Below are positions 44,459-53,643 of a stretch of DNA of 64,000 bases, in pieces. The position numbers and the translations under genes are program-made. The DNA lies in contig NZ_JAAXPW010000007.1 of the NCBI RefSeq assembly GCF_012396605.1, forward strand, positions 33,818 to 97,817, in the 5' to 3' direction. The DNA is from Ureibacillus thermosphaericus. GTDB lineage: Bacteria > Bacillota > Bacilli > Bacillales_A > Planococcaceae. The notes beneath the pieces are model-generated. The model ran no database searches, was not told the DNA's origin, and was given only the letters and a program-made list of their open reading frames with translations. Each line of letters opens with the position of its first letter. The first letter of the stretch is position 1.

Positions 44459-45949
44459 ATGAGTGAGTATGCTTTCCAAATGTTTGCGATCATATTATAT
44501 ATGATTGCAATGCTATTAATTGGTTGGTATGCATTCAAAAAAACATCTAACTTAAAAGAGTACATGTTAGGTGGGCGCGGATTAGGGCCAATTACAACCG
44601 CTCTAAGTGCTGGAGCAGCCGACATGTCAGGTTGGTTATTGATGGGGTTACCTGGTGCCATTTATGCAGCAGGTTTAGTAGAAGCGTGGATTGCGATTGG
44701 TTTAACAGTTGGACAATATTTAAACTATGTTTTAGTCGCACCGCGTTTACGTGTTTATACGCAAATTTCCAAAGACTCTATTACAATCCCAAGCTTTTTA
44801 GATAACCGACTTCGTGACAATACGAAATTACTTAGAATTGCATCAGGAATCGTTATTCTTGTATTCTTCACGTTCTATGTTTCTTCTGGTATGGTTTCTG
44901 GCGGTAAGTTTTTCCAAAGTTCATTTGGATTTGATTATCACACTGGGATGATCCTTGTAAGTGCAGTTGTTATCATTTATACATTATTTGGTGGATTCTT
45001 AGCGGTAAGTTATACAGACGTAGTACAAGGAACAATTATGTTCTTCGCTTTAATTTTAGTTCCTCTTGTAGGCGTTTTCATTACAGGAGGATTAGGTGAA
45101 ACAGGAACTGCTATCACTGCTGTAAATCCTGAGCATTTAAGTTTATTACCATCAACAGCAGTAGCTGCAGGAATTATTTCTTCTGTTGCTTGGGGTCTTG
45201 GATATTTCGGACAACCACATATCATCGTTCGCTTCATGGCGATTAATACAGTAAAAGAAATGAAAAGTGCCCGTCGTATCGGTATCGGTTGGATGATTTT
45301 AAGTTTGGTTGGTGCGATGTGTACGGCGCTAGTGGGTGTTGCTTACTTCCAACAAAACGGAATGACACTTGATGACCCAGAAACGATTTTCATTGTAATG
45401 GGACAAATTTTATTCCATCCATTTATTGCAGGTGTTTTACTTGCAGCCATTTTAGCGGCAATTATGAGTACGATTTCTTCTCAATTAATCGTTACTTCCT
45501 CTGCATTAATTGAGGATATTTATAAAGCGTTGTTCAAAAAAGATGCTACCGATAAGCACTATGTGACAGCTGGACGTGTAGCGGTATTGATTGTAGCTAT
45601 TGTCGCAATGATTTTAGCTTGGAATCCAAACAACTCAATTTTAGATTTAGTTGGATTTGCTTGGGCTGGATTTGGTTCATCCTTTGGTCCAATTATTATC
45701 CTTGCTCTATATTGGAGAAAGTTAACAAACATTGGTGCATTAAGCGGAATGGTTGTTGGTGCTATTGTAGCATTCGTTTGGGGTCAATCTGCTACTCTTT
45801 CAGGCATGATTTATGAAATGGTTCCTGGATTCTTCTCTAACTTAGTTGTAGCAGTTATTGTAAGTATGATTACGTATAAACAAAATCCAGAAATTGAAGA
45901 AGAATTCAATCAAACATTAGAGGTTTTAAAAGCTGAAAAGGAAAAATAA
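44459..45949 (+). CDS. putP: Sodium/proline symporter PutP
   Basis: A 496-residue solute:sodium symporter with thirteen predicted helices. It carries LKEYMLGGRGLGPITTALSAGAADMSGWLLMGLPGAIY, which includes the Na1/Na2 site region and the ADMSGW proline-binding segment, and GWGLGYFGQPHIIVRFMA-type SVAWGLGYFGQPHIIVRFMA. Both are hallmarks of PutP/OpuE. It imports proline as nutrient or osmoprotectant. AAGGAGG is well placed before ATG. It is monocistronic with a terminator at 45963-46002. Confidence 0.94.
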   Translation: MSEYAFQMFAIILYMIAMLLIGWYAFKKTSNLKEYMLGGRGLGPITTALSAGAADMSGWLLMGLPGAIYAAGLVEAWIAIGLTVGQYLNYVLVAPRLRVYTQISKDSITIPSFLDNRLRDNTKLLRIASGIVILVFFTFYVSSGMVSGGKFFQSSFGFDYHTGMILVSAVVIIYTLFGGFLAVSYTDVVQGTIMFFALILVPLVGVFITGGLGETGTAITAVNPEHLSLLPSTAVAAGIISSVAWGLGYFGQPHIIVRFMAINTVKEMKSARRIGIGWMILSLVGAMCTALVGVAYFQQNGMTLDDPETIFIVMGQILFHPFIAGVLLAAILAAIMSTISSQLIVTSSALIEDIYKALFKKDATDKHYVTAGRVAVLIVAIVAMILAWNPNNSILDLVGFAWAGFGSSFGPIIILALYWRKLTNIGALSGMVVGAIVAFVWGQSATLSGMIYEMVPGFFSNLVVAVIVSMITYKQNPEIEEEFNQTLEVLKAEKEK

Positions 45950-45962
45950 TGAGTTATCGAGG

Positions 45963-46002
45963 AAGATCCACAACTTTGTGTTGTGGGTCTTTCTTTTTCT
46001 TT
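45963..46002 (+). terminator. Terminator of putP
   Basis: AAGATCCACAAC pairs with GTTGTGGGTCTT around a five-base loop, then TTCTTTTTC. Confidence 0.85.
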
Positions 46003-46057
46003 CACAGGGTATACTGTATAATAACGGGATAAGACCCATTGTTCGGAGGGAAGGATT

Positions 46058-47341
46058 ATGACTCAGTTAAAAGAAGTAGAGATGATTAAAGAGAAAGCAA
46101 TATTAGTGGGTGTCAACTTAAATGACCCAAATTTTGAATATTCAATGGAAGAATTGGAAAATTTAGCGGAAGCCCTTGACGTCGAAGTGGTAGGGCAAGT
46201 AACTCAAAATTTAGAGCGCGTTAATCCATCTCATTATGTAGGAAAGGGAAAAGTAGTAGAAATTAAAAATTTTTTTGATGAAGTTGGTGCAAACTTAGTT
46301 ATATTCAATGATGAACTATCTCCTTCACAGATCCGAAATTTAGAAAATGATTTAGATTGCAAAGTGATTGACCGAACAACGTTAATTTTAGATATATTTG
46401 ACCGCCGAGCAAAAACAAAAGAGGCTAAATTGCAAGTTGAATTGGCACAGCTGCAATATATGTTGCCTAGATTAGTTGGATTACATTCTTCTTTATCAAG
46501 ACAAGCTGGAGCAACAGGTGGAGGTCTTCGAAATAGAGGACTTGGTGAGACAAAACTAGAGCTCGATCGACGGAAAATTGAAGACCAAATTACAAAGTTG
46601 CGAAAAGAACTAGAACAAATTAAAGAACAACGAGATACTCAAAGAAAAAAGCGACGTAAAAGTGAAATTCCTGTAGTATCACTAGTTGGGTATACTAACG
46701 CAGGGAAGTCAACAATTATGAACCAAATGCTTGCAAAATTTGGGCAAGAGGACAAAGAAGTATTTGAAAAGGACATGCTGTTCGCAACGCTAGACACCTC
46801 AGTGCGAAAAATTGAATTACCGGATAAAAAACAATTTTTACTAACTGATACCGTTGGATTTGTAAGCAAGCTTCCCCACCAATTAGTAAAAGCTTTTCGA
46901 TCAACATTAGAAGAAGCGAGAGATGCGGATTTATTGTTACATGTAGTGGATGTTTCTAACAGTGAATATAAGTTTATGATGGATGTTACGAATCGTACAT
47001 TAAAAGAAATTGGAGTAGAAAATGTTCCAACCATTTACCTTTATAATAAATGTGACTTAGCCAATATTGCTTACCCAAAAGTTTACGGAGAAGACCTTTG
47101 GATATCCGCGAAAGAAGGCAAAGGATTGAATGAGTTAGTTGAATGTATTCGTAAACATCTTTTTTCCAATTATTATACTTGTGAAATGTTCATTCCTTTC
47201 AGCCGGGGGGATATCGTATCCTATTTAAACGAGAATGCTTCAGTAAAGTCAACAGAGTATGAAGAAGCGGGAACAAAATTAATAGTAGAATTGAAAGAAT
47301 CGGATTATAAAAAGTTTGAGGACTTTGTAGTCAAGAAATAG
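46058..47341 (+). CDS. hflX: Ribosome-associated GTPase HflX
   Basis: A 427-residue GTPase that splits stalled or hibernating ribosomes. The N-terminal domain (~1-190) includes HYVGKGKVVEIK and GATGGGLRNRGLGETKLELDRR, the glycine-rich segment of the family. The G domain follows: G1 GYTNAGKST, G3 DTVGF and G4 NKCD, with switch I between them. GGAGGG lies upstream of the ATG. A terminator follows at 47346-47380. Confidence 0.95.
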   Translation: MTQLKEVEMIKEKAILVGVNLNDPNFEYSMEELENLAEALDVEVVGQVTQNLERVNPSHYVGKGKVVEIKNFFDEVGANLVIFNDELSPSQIRNLENDLDCKVIDRTTLILDIFDRRAKTKEAKLQVELAQLQYMLPRLVGLHSSLSRQAGATGGGLRNRGLGETKLELDRRKIEDQITKLRKELEQIKEQRDTQRKKRRKSEIPVVSLVGYTNAGKSTIMNQMLAKFGQEDKEVFEKDMLFATLDTSVRKIELPDKKQFLLTDTVGFVSKLPHQLVKAFRSTLEEARDADLLLHVVDVSNSEYKFMMDVTNRTLKEIGVENVPTIYLYNKCDLANIAYPKVYGEDLWISAKEGKGLNELVECIRKHLFSNYYTCEMFIPFSRGDIVSYLNENASVKSTEYEEAGTKLIVELKESDYKKFEDFVVKK

Positions 47342-47345
47342 CAGA

Positions 47346-47380
47346 AAGCGAGTGGAATCAAATTCCCCTCGCTTTTTTAG
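47346..47380 (+). terminator. Terminator of hflX
   Basis: AGCGAGTGGAA pairs with TTCCCCTCGCT (one mismatch), then TTTTTT. Confidence 0.8.
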
Positions 47381-47685
47381 TATGTATTGACTTTTTACAT
47401 TCCAAACTACATAACAGGTATCAAGTTAAGAAAAATTTTTCAAGGGATAGTAAATTAGTTGTTTTGTTATACCTAAATAATAAAAAGGGGTGGTTAGAAA
47501 GACGAAAAAACGTTAGAATGATAAGAAATTTAGGAAAATAACAAATAAACTTAAAATTTAAACATTATACAGATATATTGAAAATGTTATAGAAATTATT
47601 TAAAAATAGATATTGTAGTTGCTTCGGAAGTGATGAAATTTTCAGAAAAAAATAAAAAGTATAATAAAAGAAAGAAGGGAAAGAT
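47381..47685. other. AT-rich intergenic region upstream of dtpT
   Basis: A 305-base stretch with no ORF, no strong hairpin and no promoter I would defend. A GGGGTGG near 47488 recalls the T-box antiterminator core, but no flanking T-box elements were found. The ribosome site AAGGGAAAG lies just before the dtpT ATG. Confidence 0.5.
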
Positions 47686-49173
47686 ATGTTATCTAAAGAG
47701 GAAATTGTGAAATCTGTCCCCCAGAAAGGCTTTTTTGGACATCCTAAAGGCTTATTCACACTATTTTTTACTGAGTTCTGGGAACGTTTCTCATATTATG
47801 GAATGCGCGCCATTTTAATTTTTTATATGTACTATGAATTACATGAAGGTGGATTGGGGCTTGAACGCGGAACTGCAAACTCCATTATGGCCATCTACGG
47901 TTCTTTAGTATATATGTCTGGTATTATTGGTGGATGGTTGTCTGACCGAGTTTGGGGTCCTCGTAAGACGATGTTTTATGGCGGAATCCTCATCATGATC
48001 GGGCATTTCATTTTAGCTCTTCCACTTGCTTTAACAGGTCTCCTTATATCAATGGTATTTATCATTATTGGTACAGGTTTATTAAAAACGAATGTTTCAT
48101 CAATTGTCGGCGAGATATACGCAGAAAAAGATAGCCGTCGCGACTCTGGTTTTAGTATTTTCTACATGGGTATTAACATGGGAGCATTTTTAGCTCCGTT
48201 TATTGTTGGGACTGTAGGGGAAACTTATAGCTTCCATTTAGGATTCGGTTTAGCAGGTATTGGAATGCTGATCGGTTTAATTATTTACATAGCCACGCAA
48301 AAGAAAAATCTGGGCTTAGCAGGTCTTCAAGTTCCAAACCCATTAAATGAAGCCGAGAAGAAAAAAGCGATTTTGAATTTCACAATCATTATTTTAGCGA
48401 TTGTTGTTGTATTAGGCGGTTTGTATGCAACTGGCAATTTAACAATGGGTGTATTTAGTACGATTATTACAACTTTAGGTGTATTAATTCCTACAGCATT
48501 TTTCATCATCATGTATAGAAGTCCAAAAACGACAAAAGATGAAAAATCTCGTGTGTTAGCATACATTCCTTTATTTATTGCCGCAGTAATGTTCTGGGCA
48601 ATTCAAGAGCAAGGTGCAACTATTTTGGCAACTTATGCAGATACGAGAACAAATCTAAATGTTGGCGGCTTTGAATTAAAAGCTTCTTGGTTCCAATCGT
48701 TAAATCCATTATTTATTATTCTTTTCGCTCCAGTATTTGCTTGGATTTGGATAAAACTAGGTAATCGTCAACCTTCAACACCACTGAAGTTTTCCTTTGC
48801 ACTATTCTTCGCAGGTGCATCATTCTTAGTGATGATGATTCCTTCAAAACTGTCTGGTGGAACAGAACTAGTAAGTCCATTATGGCTAGTATTATCATTT
48901 TTCTTAGTAGTAATTGGGGAGTTATTGCTTTCTCCAGTGGGGCTATCTGCAACGACAAAACTTGCTCCACAAGCTTTTGCTTCTCAAACAATGTCTCTTT
49001 GGTTCTTAACTAGCGCGGCTGCACAAGCTATCAATGCACAGCTAGTGAGAATTTATGAAGCAGTTACGGAAATTGTTTATTTTGGTGCACTTGGTGGATT
49101 ATCCATTATTCTTGGTGTCATCATATTACTATTTACTCCGATTATTTCTAAAGCAATGAGAGGAGTAAAATAA
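47686..49173 (+). CDS. dtpT: POT/PTR-family proton-coupled di/tripeptide transporter
   Basis: A 495-residue fourteen-helix peptide importer. The first helix carries FFTEFWERFSYYGMRAIL, which includes the proton/peptide-coupling motif E-x-x-E-R. The PTR2 signature FSIFYMGINMGAF follows near residue 165. It takes up di- and tripeptides. It stands alone between long gaps, so it has its own promoter and a terminator or hairpin pair behind it. Confidence 0.93.
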   Translation: MLSKEEIVKSVPQKGFFGHPKGLFTLFFTEFWERFSYYGMRAILIFYMYYELHEGGLGLERGTANSIMAIYGSLVYMSGIIGGWLSDRVWGPRKTMFYGGILIMIGHFILALPLALTGLLISMVFIIIGTGLLKTNVSSIVGEIYAEKDSRRDSGFSIFYMGINMGAFLAPFIVGTVGETYSFHLGFGLAGIGMLIGLIIYIATQKKNLGLAGLQVPNPLNEAEKKKAILNFTIIILAIVVVLGGLYATGNLTMGVFSTIITTLGVLIPTAFFIIMYRSPKTTKDEKSRVLAYIPLFIAAVMFWAIQEQGATILATYADTRTNLNVGGFELKASWFQSLNPLFIILFAPVFAWIWIKLGNRQPSTPLKFSFALFFAGASFLVMMIPSKLSGGTELVSPLWLVLSFFLVVIGELLLSPVGLSATTKLAPQAFASQTMSLWFLTSAAAQAINAQLVRIYEAVTEIVYFGALGGLSIILGVIILLFTPIISKAMRGVK

Positions 49174-49181
49174 TAGGAAGG

Positions 49182-49213
49182 GGAGCCGTTTGATATTTTG
49201 AAACGGCTCCTTT
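49182..49213 (+). terminator. Terminator of dtpT
   Basis: GGAGCCGTTT/AAACGGCTCC with a nine-base loop and a short T-run. Confidence 0.7.
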
Positions 49214-49288
49214 GCGACAGATAGTAGAAAGTGTTTCGACTACCGCAGGAGCAAAGATTTTTAGAAAATCATGATTTTGAAAAAGTGA

Positions 49289-49316
49289 GGGTGTCTAGAA
49301 AGTTTTCTAGACACCC
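49289..49316. repeat. Perfect 13-bp inverted repeat
   Basis: GGGTGTCTAGAAA and TTTCTAGACACCC flank two bases. It lies about 80 bases past the dtpT terminator and upstream of the siderophore promoter; only CATCTTTC follows, so it is a weak terminator at best. Confidence 0.6.
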
Positions 49317-49393
49317 ATCTTTCTTATTGGGTGGAAAATAAGAATATACAGTCGGGATGTTATATAAAATAGGAGAAAACGCTGAAATACATT

Positions 49394-49476
49394 TGATTTT
49401 CATTCTCAATTGTATTTGATTTTTATAGTTTTTCTCTTTATAATTATATTGTACTTGGTGATGAGAATCATTTTCA
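49394..49476 (+). promoter_or_regulatory. Fur-regulated promoter of the yclNOP operon
   Basis: TTGATT (49416-49421), a 17-base spacer and TATAAT (49439-49444). A strong Fur-box TGAGAATCATTTTCA (49462-49476) lies just past the -10, and a weaker one, TGATTTTCATTCTCA (49394-49408), upstream of the -35. Both resemble TGATAATNATTATCA. Confidence 0.75.
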
Positions 49477-49514
49477 TTAATGAGTATAGAAAATGAGAAA
49501 ATTGGGGAGCAAAA

Positions 49515-50468
49515 ATGAGACTATGGATGTTGTTAGTGGCAGCAATTATCCTGTCACTCATTTCGCTATTCATTGGAGCAATCGATATAAAACCTACTGA
49601 TTTACTAGACTGGGAATCACAAGAAACCCAAATATTTCTAATTAGTAGGGTCCCTCGATTACTTGCCATTATTTTAGCGGGTGCAGGAATGAGTATTGCT
49701 GGTTTAATTATGCAAAGTTTAAGTAGAAATAAGTTCGTATCACCTACGACAGCAGGTACTCTAGATGCAGCTAAGTTAGGGATTCTTATTTCGATTTTGT
49801 TATTCTCACAAGCTGCATATATGCAAAAAATAATTTTTAGCTTTGTGTTTGCATTTGCAGGTACGATTTTATTTATGCAAATTTTAGACCGCATTAAATT
49901 TAAAGATGCGATTTTCGTTCCCTTAATCGGTATTATGTATGGAAATATTTTATCCTCCATTACGACATTTTTTGCGTATGAAGGGGATTTGATTCAAAAC
50001 ATAAATACTTGGTTAATGGGTAGTTTTACACTCATTATTTCAGGACGTTATGAGCTGTTATATGTAAGTGTTCCTGCCATTATCTTGGCTTATTTATATG
50101 CGAATAAATTCACGGTTGCCGGAATGGGTGAAGACTTTGCAAAAAATTTAGGCTTAAGTTATAAAGCAGTGTTGAACCTCGGTTTAATTCTTGTTGCGAC
50201 CATTTCTACGACCGTTGTATTAACAGTCGGTGTAATACCTTTTCTAGGTTTGATTGTTCCGAATATTGTCTCAATCTATATGGGGGACAACTTGCGTAAA
50301 ACGATTCCACATACAATTGTACTGGGAGTTGTTTTCTTATTAGTTTGCGACATTATTGGTCGAGTAGTGGTTTATCCATACGAAATACCGGTCAATGTAA
50401 CAGTTGCAGTAATTGGTAGTTTGCTCTTCTTAATTATGTTGTTTAGGGGGAGAGCATATGCGAAATAA
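49515..50468 (+). CDS. yclN: Iron-siderophore ABC transporter permease (YclN type)
   Basis: A 317-residue FecCD-family permease with about nine helices. The segment LISRVPRLLAIILAGAGMSIAGLIMQSLSRNKFVSPTTAG is the family signature, and FLGLIVPNIVSIYMGDNLRKTIPH near the end holds the coupling region. It is the first gene of a four-gene module matching B. subtilis yclNOPQ, which imports petrobactin. Overlap with the next gene is 11 bases. Confidence 0.92.
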   Translation: MRLWMLLVAAIILSLISLFIGAIDIKPTDLLDWESQETQIFLISRVPRLLAIILAGAGMSIAGLIMQSLSRNKFVSPTTAGTLDAAKLGILISILLFSQAAYMQKIIFSFVFAFAGTILFMQILDRIKFKDAIFVPLIGIMYGNILSSITTFFAYEGDLIQNINTWLMGSFTLIISGRYELLYVSVPAIILAYLYANKFTVAGMGEDFAKNLGLSYKAVLNLGLILVATISTTVVLTVGVIPFLGLIVPNIVSIYMGDNLRKTIPHTIVLGVVFLLVCDIIGRVVVYPYEIPVNVTVAVIGSLLFLIMLFRGRAYAK

Positions 50469-51414
50469 TGTTGTGAAATTAATAATATTAGCGATTATTG
50501 CAATTATTTGTATTTTACTCTATGGATTTTACGATATTAAAGGTGGATTCGATTATGCTTTCCCTCGACGTATGATGCGCGTTGGAGCAATGGTGATTAC
50601 TGGTTTTGCAATCGCTTACTCAACGGTCATTTTCCAAACAATTACGCACAATCGAATATTAACACCATCGATTATGGGAATTGACTCCATGTACGAAGTG
50701 GTGCAAACCCTTATATTCTTCTTTGCAGGATCTGCATCAATCTGGGTAGTCAATCAATATTTAAACTTTTTCGCGGCGCTCGTCGCTATGATCATATTTG
50801 CTATTTTGTTATACCGTACATTATTTAGAGCAGACAAATATCCCATCTATTTGCTTTTATTAATCGGAATGATTATCGGAACATTCTTAGGTAGCTCCGT
50901 TTCATTCTTGCAAGTATTAATTGATCCAGTTGAATACTTGAGTTTACAAAACGTACTTTTCGCAAGCTTTATTAAAATTAAAGTTCAATTGTTACTTGTT
51001 GCAAGTATTATTTTAATCTCTGCTTTTATTATAGGTTTTAGAATGCTACATCAATTGGACGTTGCTACATTAGGCCGAGACAACGCTATAAATTTAGGTG
51101 TTAATTACGATCGTTTAGTGATGAATGTATTAATTTTAGCTTCAGTTCTTATTGCAACATCAACAGCATTAGTTGGTCCAATCACATTCTTTGGATTGAT
51201 TGTTGCAAATCTATCCTATCAATTTTTTGTAACGTACAAGCATTCAGTTCTCATATTAGGAGCTGGTTTAATAGGTGTTATTGCGTTAGTTGGCGGGCAA
51301 TTTATTGTTGAACATATTTTTGAAATGAAAACGACTTTAAGTGTCATTATTAATTTTATTGGTGGTATTTACTTTATATACTTATTACTAAAGGAAAGTA
51401 GGGCACAAGGATGA
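50458..51414 (+). CDS. yclO: Iron-siderophore ABC transporter permease (YclO type)
   Basis: A 318-residue FecCD-family permease, the second half of the membrane channel. It shows RVGAMVITGFAIAYSTVIFQTITHNRILTPSIMGIDSMYEV in the place of the signature, with the GID variant typical of the YclO branch, and GPITFFGLIVANLSYQFFVTYKH near the C-terminus. Its start lies inside the end of yclN and its stop overlaps the yclP start by four bases. Confidence 0.92.
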   Translation: MRNNVVKLIILAIIAIICILLYGFYDIKGGFDYAFPRRMMRVGAMVITGFAIAYSTVIFQTITHNRILTPSIMGIDSMYEVVQTLIFFFAGSASIWVVNQYLNFFAALVAMIIFAILLYRTLFRADKYPIYLLLLIGMIIGTFLGSSVSFLQVLIDPVEYLSLQNVLFASFIKIKVQLLLVASIILISAFIIGFRMLHQLDVATLGRDNAINLGVNYDRLVMNVLILASVLIATSTALVGPITFFGLIVANLSYQFFVTYKHSVLILGAGLIGVIALVGGQFIVEHIFEMKTTLSVIINFIGGIYFIYLLLKESRAQG

Positions 51415-52178
51415 TTGAAATTAAAGGGTTGACGAAAAAGTATGGTAATAAACCAGTTGTAAGTGATGTATCATTATCGATTCAACCAAAGGCTATTACT
51501 TCCTTTATTGGACCGAATGGTGCTGGTAAATCGACATTGTTGTCAATGGTTAGCAGGTTAATTGATGCCGATACTGGCGAAGTGTTATTGGACAAACAGA
51601 ACGTAAAAAATTGGAAGTCTAATGAATTTGCTAAACGTGTTTCAATCCTAAGACAATCAAACTTTCTTAACGTTCGATTAACTGTAAGGGAACTTGTGTC
51701 TTTTGGACGTTATCCATATTCAAGAGGAAGACTTACACCTGAAGATGAGCAATATGTGGACCAAGCTATTGAATACATGAATTTGAAGGAAATTGAAGAT
51801 AAATTTTTAGATCAATTGTCTGGTGGACAAAAACAACGAGCTTTTATTGCTATGGTTATAGCTCAAGATACAGAATATATTCTTCTAGACGAACCATTAA
51901 ATAATTTGGATATGAAGCATTCTGTGCAAATTATGAAAATATTGCGCAAGCTTGTTGATGAATTGAATAAAACGGTTGTAATTGTATTGCATGATATCAA
52001 CTTTGCTTCAGTTTATTCAGATTATATTGTGGCATTAAAAGACGGTAAAGTTGTGAAAAATGGGCCGACAGAGGAGATTATTAACTCAGAATCTTTACGA
52101 GAAATTTATGATATGAATATTCCAGTGCAAGAACAAAATGGTTGCCGCATTTGCGTATATTTTAATTCTCATACGTAA
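51411..52178 (+). CDS. yclP: Iron-siderophore ABC transporter ATP-binding protein (YclP type)
   Basis: A 255-residue ATPase. Walker A is GPNGAGKST (residues ~34-42), the signature is LSGGQKQRAF and Walker B is YILLDEPLNNLD. The H-loop histidine is in VIVLHDINFASVYS. It powers the YclN-YclO permease. It ends at a strong hairpin that separates it from yclQ, so yclQ can be expressed on its own. Confidence 0.94.
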   Translation: MIEIKGLTKKYGNKPVVSDVSLSIQPKAITSFIGPNGAGKSTLLSMVSRLIDADTGEVLLDKQNVKNWKSNEFAKRVSILRQSNFLNVRLTVRELVSFGRYPYSRGRLTPEDEQYVDQAIEYMNLKEIEDKFLDQLSGGQKQRAFIAMVIAQDTEYILLDEPLNNLDMKHSVQIMKILRKLVDELNKTVVIVLHDINFASVYSDYIVALKDGKVVKNGPTEEIINSESLREIYDMNIPVQEQNGCRICVYFNSHT

Positions 52179-52184
52179 TCATAA

Positions 52185-52228
52185 GAATGATTTAGAAAAG
52201 CTTGTATGCTTTTCTAAATCATTTTAAA
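52185..52228 (+). terminator. Hairpin between yclP and yclQ
   Basis: AATGATTTAGAAAAGC pairs perfectly with GCTTTTCTAAATCATT around a six-base loop, then TTAAA. It may end or attenuate the transcript before yclQ. Confidence 0.75.
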
Positions 52229-52273
52229 ATGTAATATTTTTTAATCATTTAATAAAAAATGTAAAAAAACTTA

Positions 52274-52332
52274 TTGACGAACAATAAGCTAATAATTATA
52301 ATTAGAGTCAGTTATTGATAATGATTATCAAT
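52274..52332 (+). promoter_or_regulatory. Fur-regulated promoter of yclQ
   Basis: TTGACG (52274-52279), a 17-base spacer and TATAAT (52297-52302). The perfect 19-base palindrome ATTGATAATGATTATCAAT (52314-52332) contains the full Fur consensus TGATAATNATTATCA. The distance fits repression at or just past the transcription start. Confidence 0.85.
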
Positions 52333-52381
52333 ATCAAAACATATTAAAATATAAATATAAGGAATAGGAGAGAAAGTTATA

Positions 52382-53410
52382 ATGAAGAACTGGAAATTAT
52401 TCGCAGTTATTCTAACAATGCTTGTATTTGTTTTAGCTGCATGCGGTGGCAAAGAGGCAGAACAAAATACGGGCTCAAATACAGATGAAGAGAATACACA
52501 AGGACAAGCTCAAGAAGATGGCCGATTCCCAATGACGATTAAACCTACAATTTCAGAAAGCAAAAATGATGAAACTGGTGCAACTACTGTATTTGAAGAT
52601 GTTGTTTTAGAAAAAATGCCTGAAAAAATTGTTGTATTTGACTATGGTTTCCTAGATACACTTGATGCTCTTGGTGTTGAAGGAATTGTTGGAGTTGCAA
52701 AAGATAGTACATTACCAGAACAACTTTCTAAATATGCTGCAGATGAATATGCAAATGTTGGTTCATTAAAAAGCCCATTACTTGAAGATATTGCTGAATT
52801 ACAACCAGACGTAATCTTCATTTCTGCTCGTCAAGCAACTTTCTATGACCAATTAAAAGAGATTACTCCAAACGTAATTTTCGTTGGTACTTCTCAAGAT
52901 GATTACTGGAACACATTCTTAAAATCAGTAGATATTGCAGCACAAATTTTCGATAAAGAAGAAGAAGCGAAAGAATTTTTAGCGAAATTCGATTCAAAAC
53001 TTGAAGAAATTAAACAATTAGCTAGCCAATATAAAACTTCATTAGTAACAATGTATAACGAAGGTAAATTAGCTGGCTTTGCTTCAAATTCACGTTTCGG
53101 TTATGTATATGAGATTTATGGATTTACTCCAGTAACTGAAGATATCGAAGCTTCATCTCACGGTTCAAACTTTGGTTTCGAAGCGATTTTAGAATTCGAT
53201 CCAGAAGTATTATTTGTAGTTGACCGTACTGCAGCTGTAGGTGGACAATCAAACATCGAAGCTGACATGGAAAACGCAATTATCCAAAAAACACAAGCTT
53301 ATAAAAACGGTAAAATCGTATACTTAGATGGTGCGCTTTGGTATTTAAGCGGTGGAGGCTTACAATCTGAACTTGCGAAAATTGATGAAATTTTAAATGA
53401 ACTAAAATAA
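52382..53410 (+). CDS. yclQ: Siderophore-binding lipoprotein (YclQ type)
   Basis: A 342-residue class III binding protein. A signal peptide ends in the lipobox FVLAAC (Cys near residue 21), followed by an acidic linker and two lobes. The first lobe starts at EKIVVFDYGFLDTLDALGV and the second includes NSRFGYVYEIYGFTP and FVVDRTAAVGGQSN, as in YclQ. It delivers ferric petrobactin-type siderophores to the permease. It has its own Fur promoter. Confidence 0.93.
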   Translation: MKNWKLFAVILTMLVFVLAACGGKEAEQNTGSNTDEENTQGQAQEDGRFPMTIKPTISESKNDETGATTVFEDVVLEKMPEKIVVFDYGFLDTLDALGVEGIVGVAKDSTLPEQLSKYAADEYANVGSLKSPLLEDIAELQPDVIFISARQATFYDQLKEITPNVIFVGTSQDDYWNTFLKSVDIAAQIFDKEEEAKEFLAKFDSKLEEIKQLASQYKTSLVTMYNEGKLAGFASNSRFGYVYEIYGFTPVTEDIEASSHGSNFGFEAILEFDPEVLFVVDRTAAVGGQSNIEADMENAIIQKTQAYKNGKIVYLDGALWYLSGGGLQSELAKIDEILNELK

Positions 53411-53424
53411 TAAATCGTTTGTCC

Positions 53425-53468
53425 AAAAATGATCACCCATTACATCATTGGGTGATCATTTTTTTGTC
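53425..53468 (+). terminator. Terminator of yclQ
   Basis: AAAAATGATCACCCA pairs with TGGGTGATCATTTTT around a nine-base loop, then TTG. Confidence 0.9.
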
Positions 53469-53643
53469 TGTTAGCATTGCCTTTTGCAAATGTGATGAAA
53501 TGAATCCATTATTACTGTTATTATTGCATAATATACTTTCGACTGAATTATATCTAAATTGCACAATATGTTAATAAGTAAATTTATTTTTGTTATTAAG
53601 CTTTCATAAGGGTGATTTTTAATATTTTAAGGTGGAGAAGTTG

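Noticed and set aside
47480..47500. GGGGTGG resembling a T-box antiterminator core
   Set aside because: No flanking T-box sequence, specifier loop or terminator was found, and the downstream gene is a peptide transporter with no aminoacyl-tRNA link.
49406..49960. Minus-strand ORF of 184 codons overlapping yclN and its promoter
   Set aside because: It covers the Fur-box promoter and a clear permease gene on the other strand; no ribosome site and no family features.
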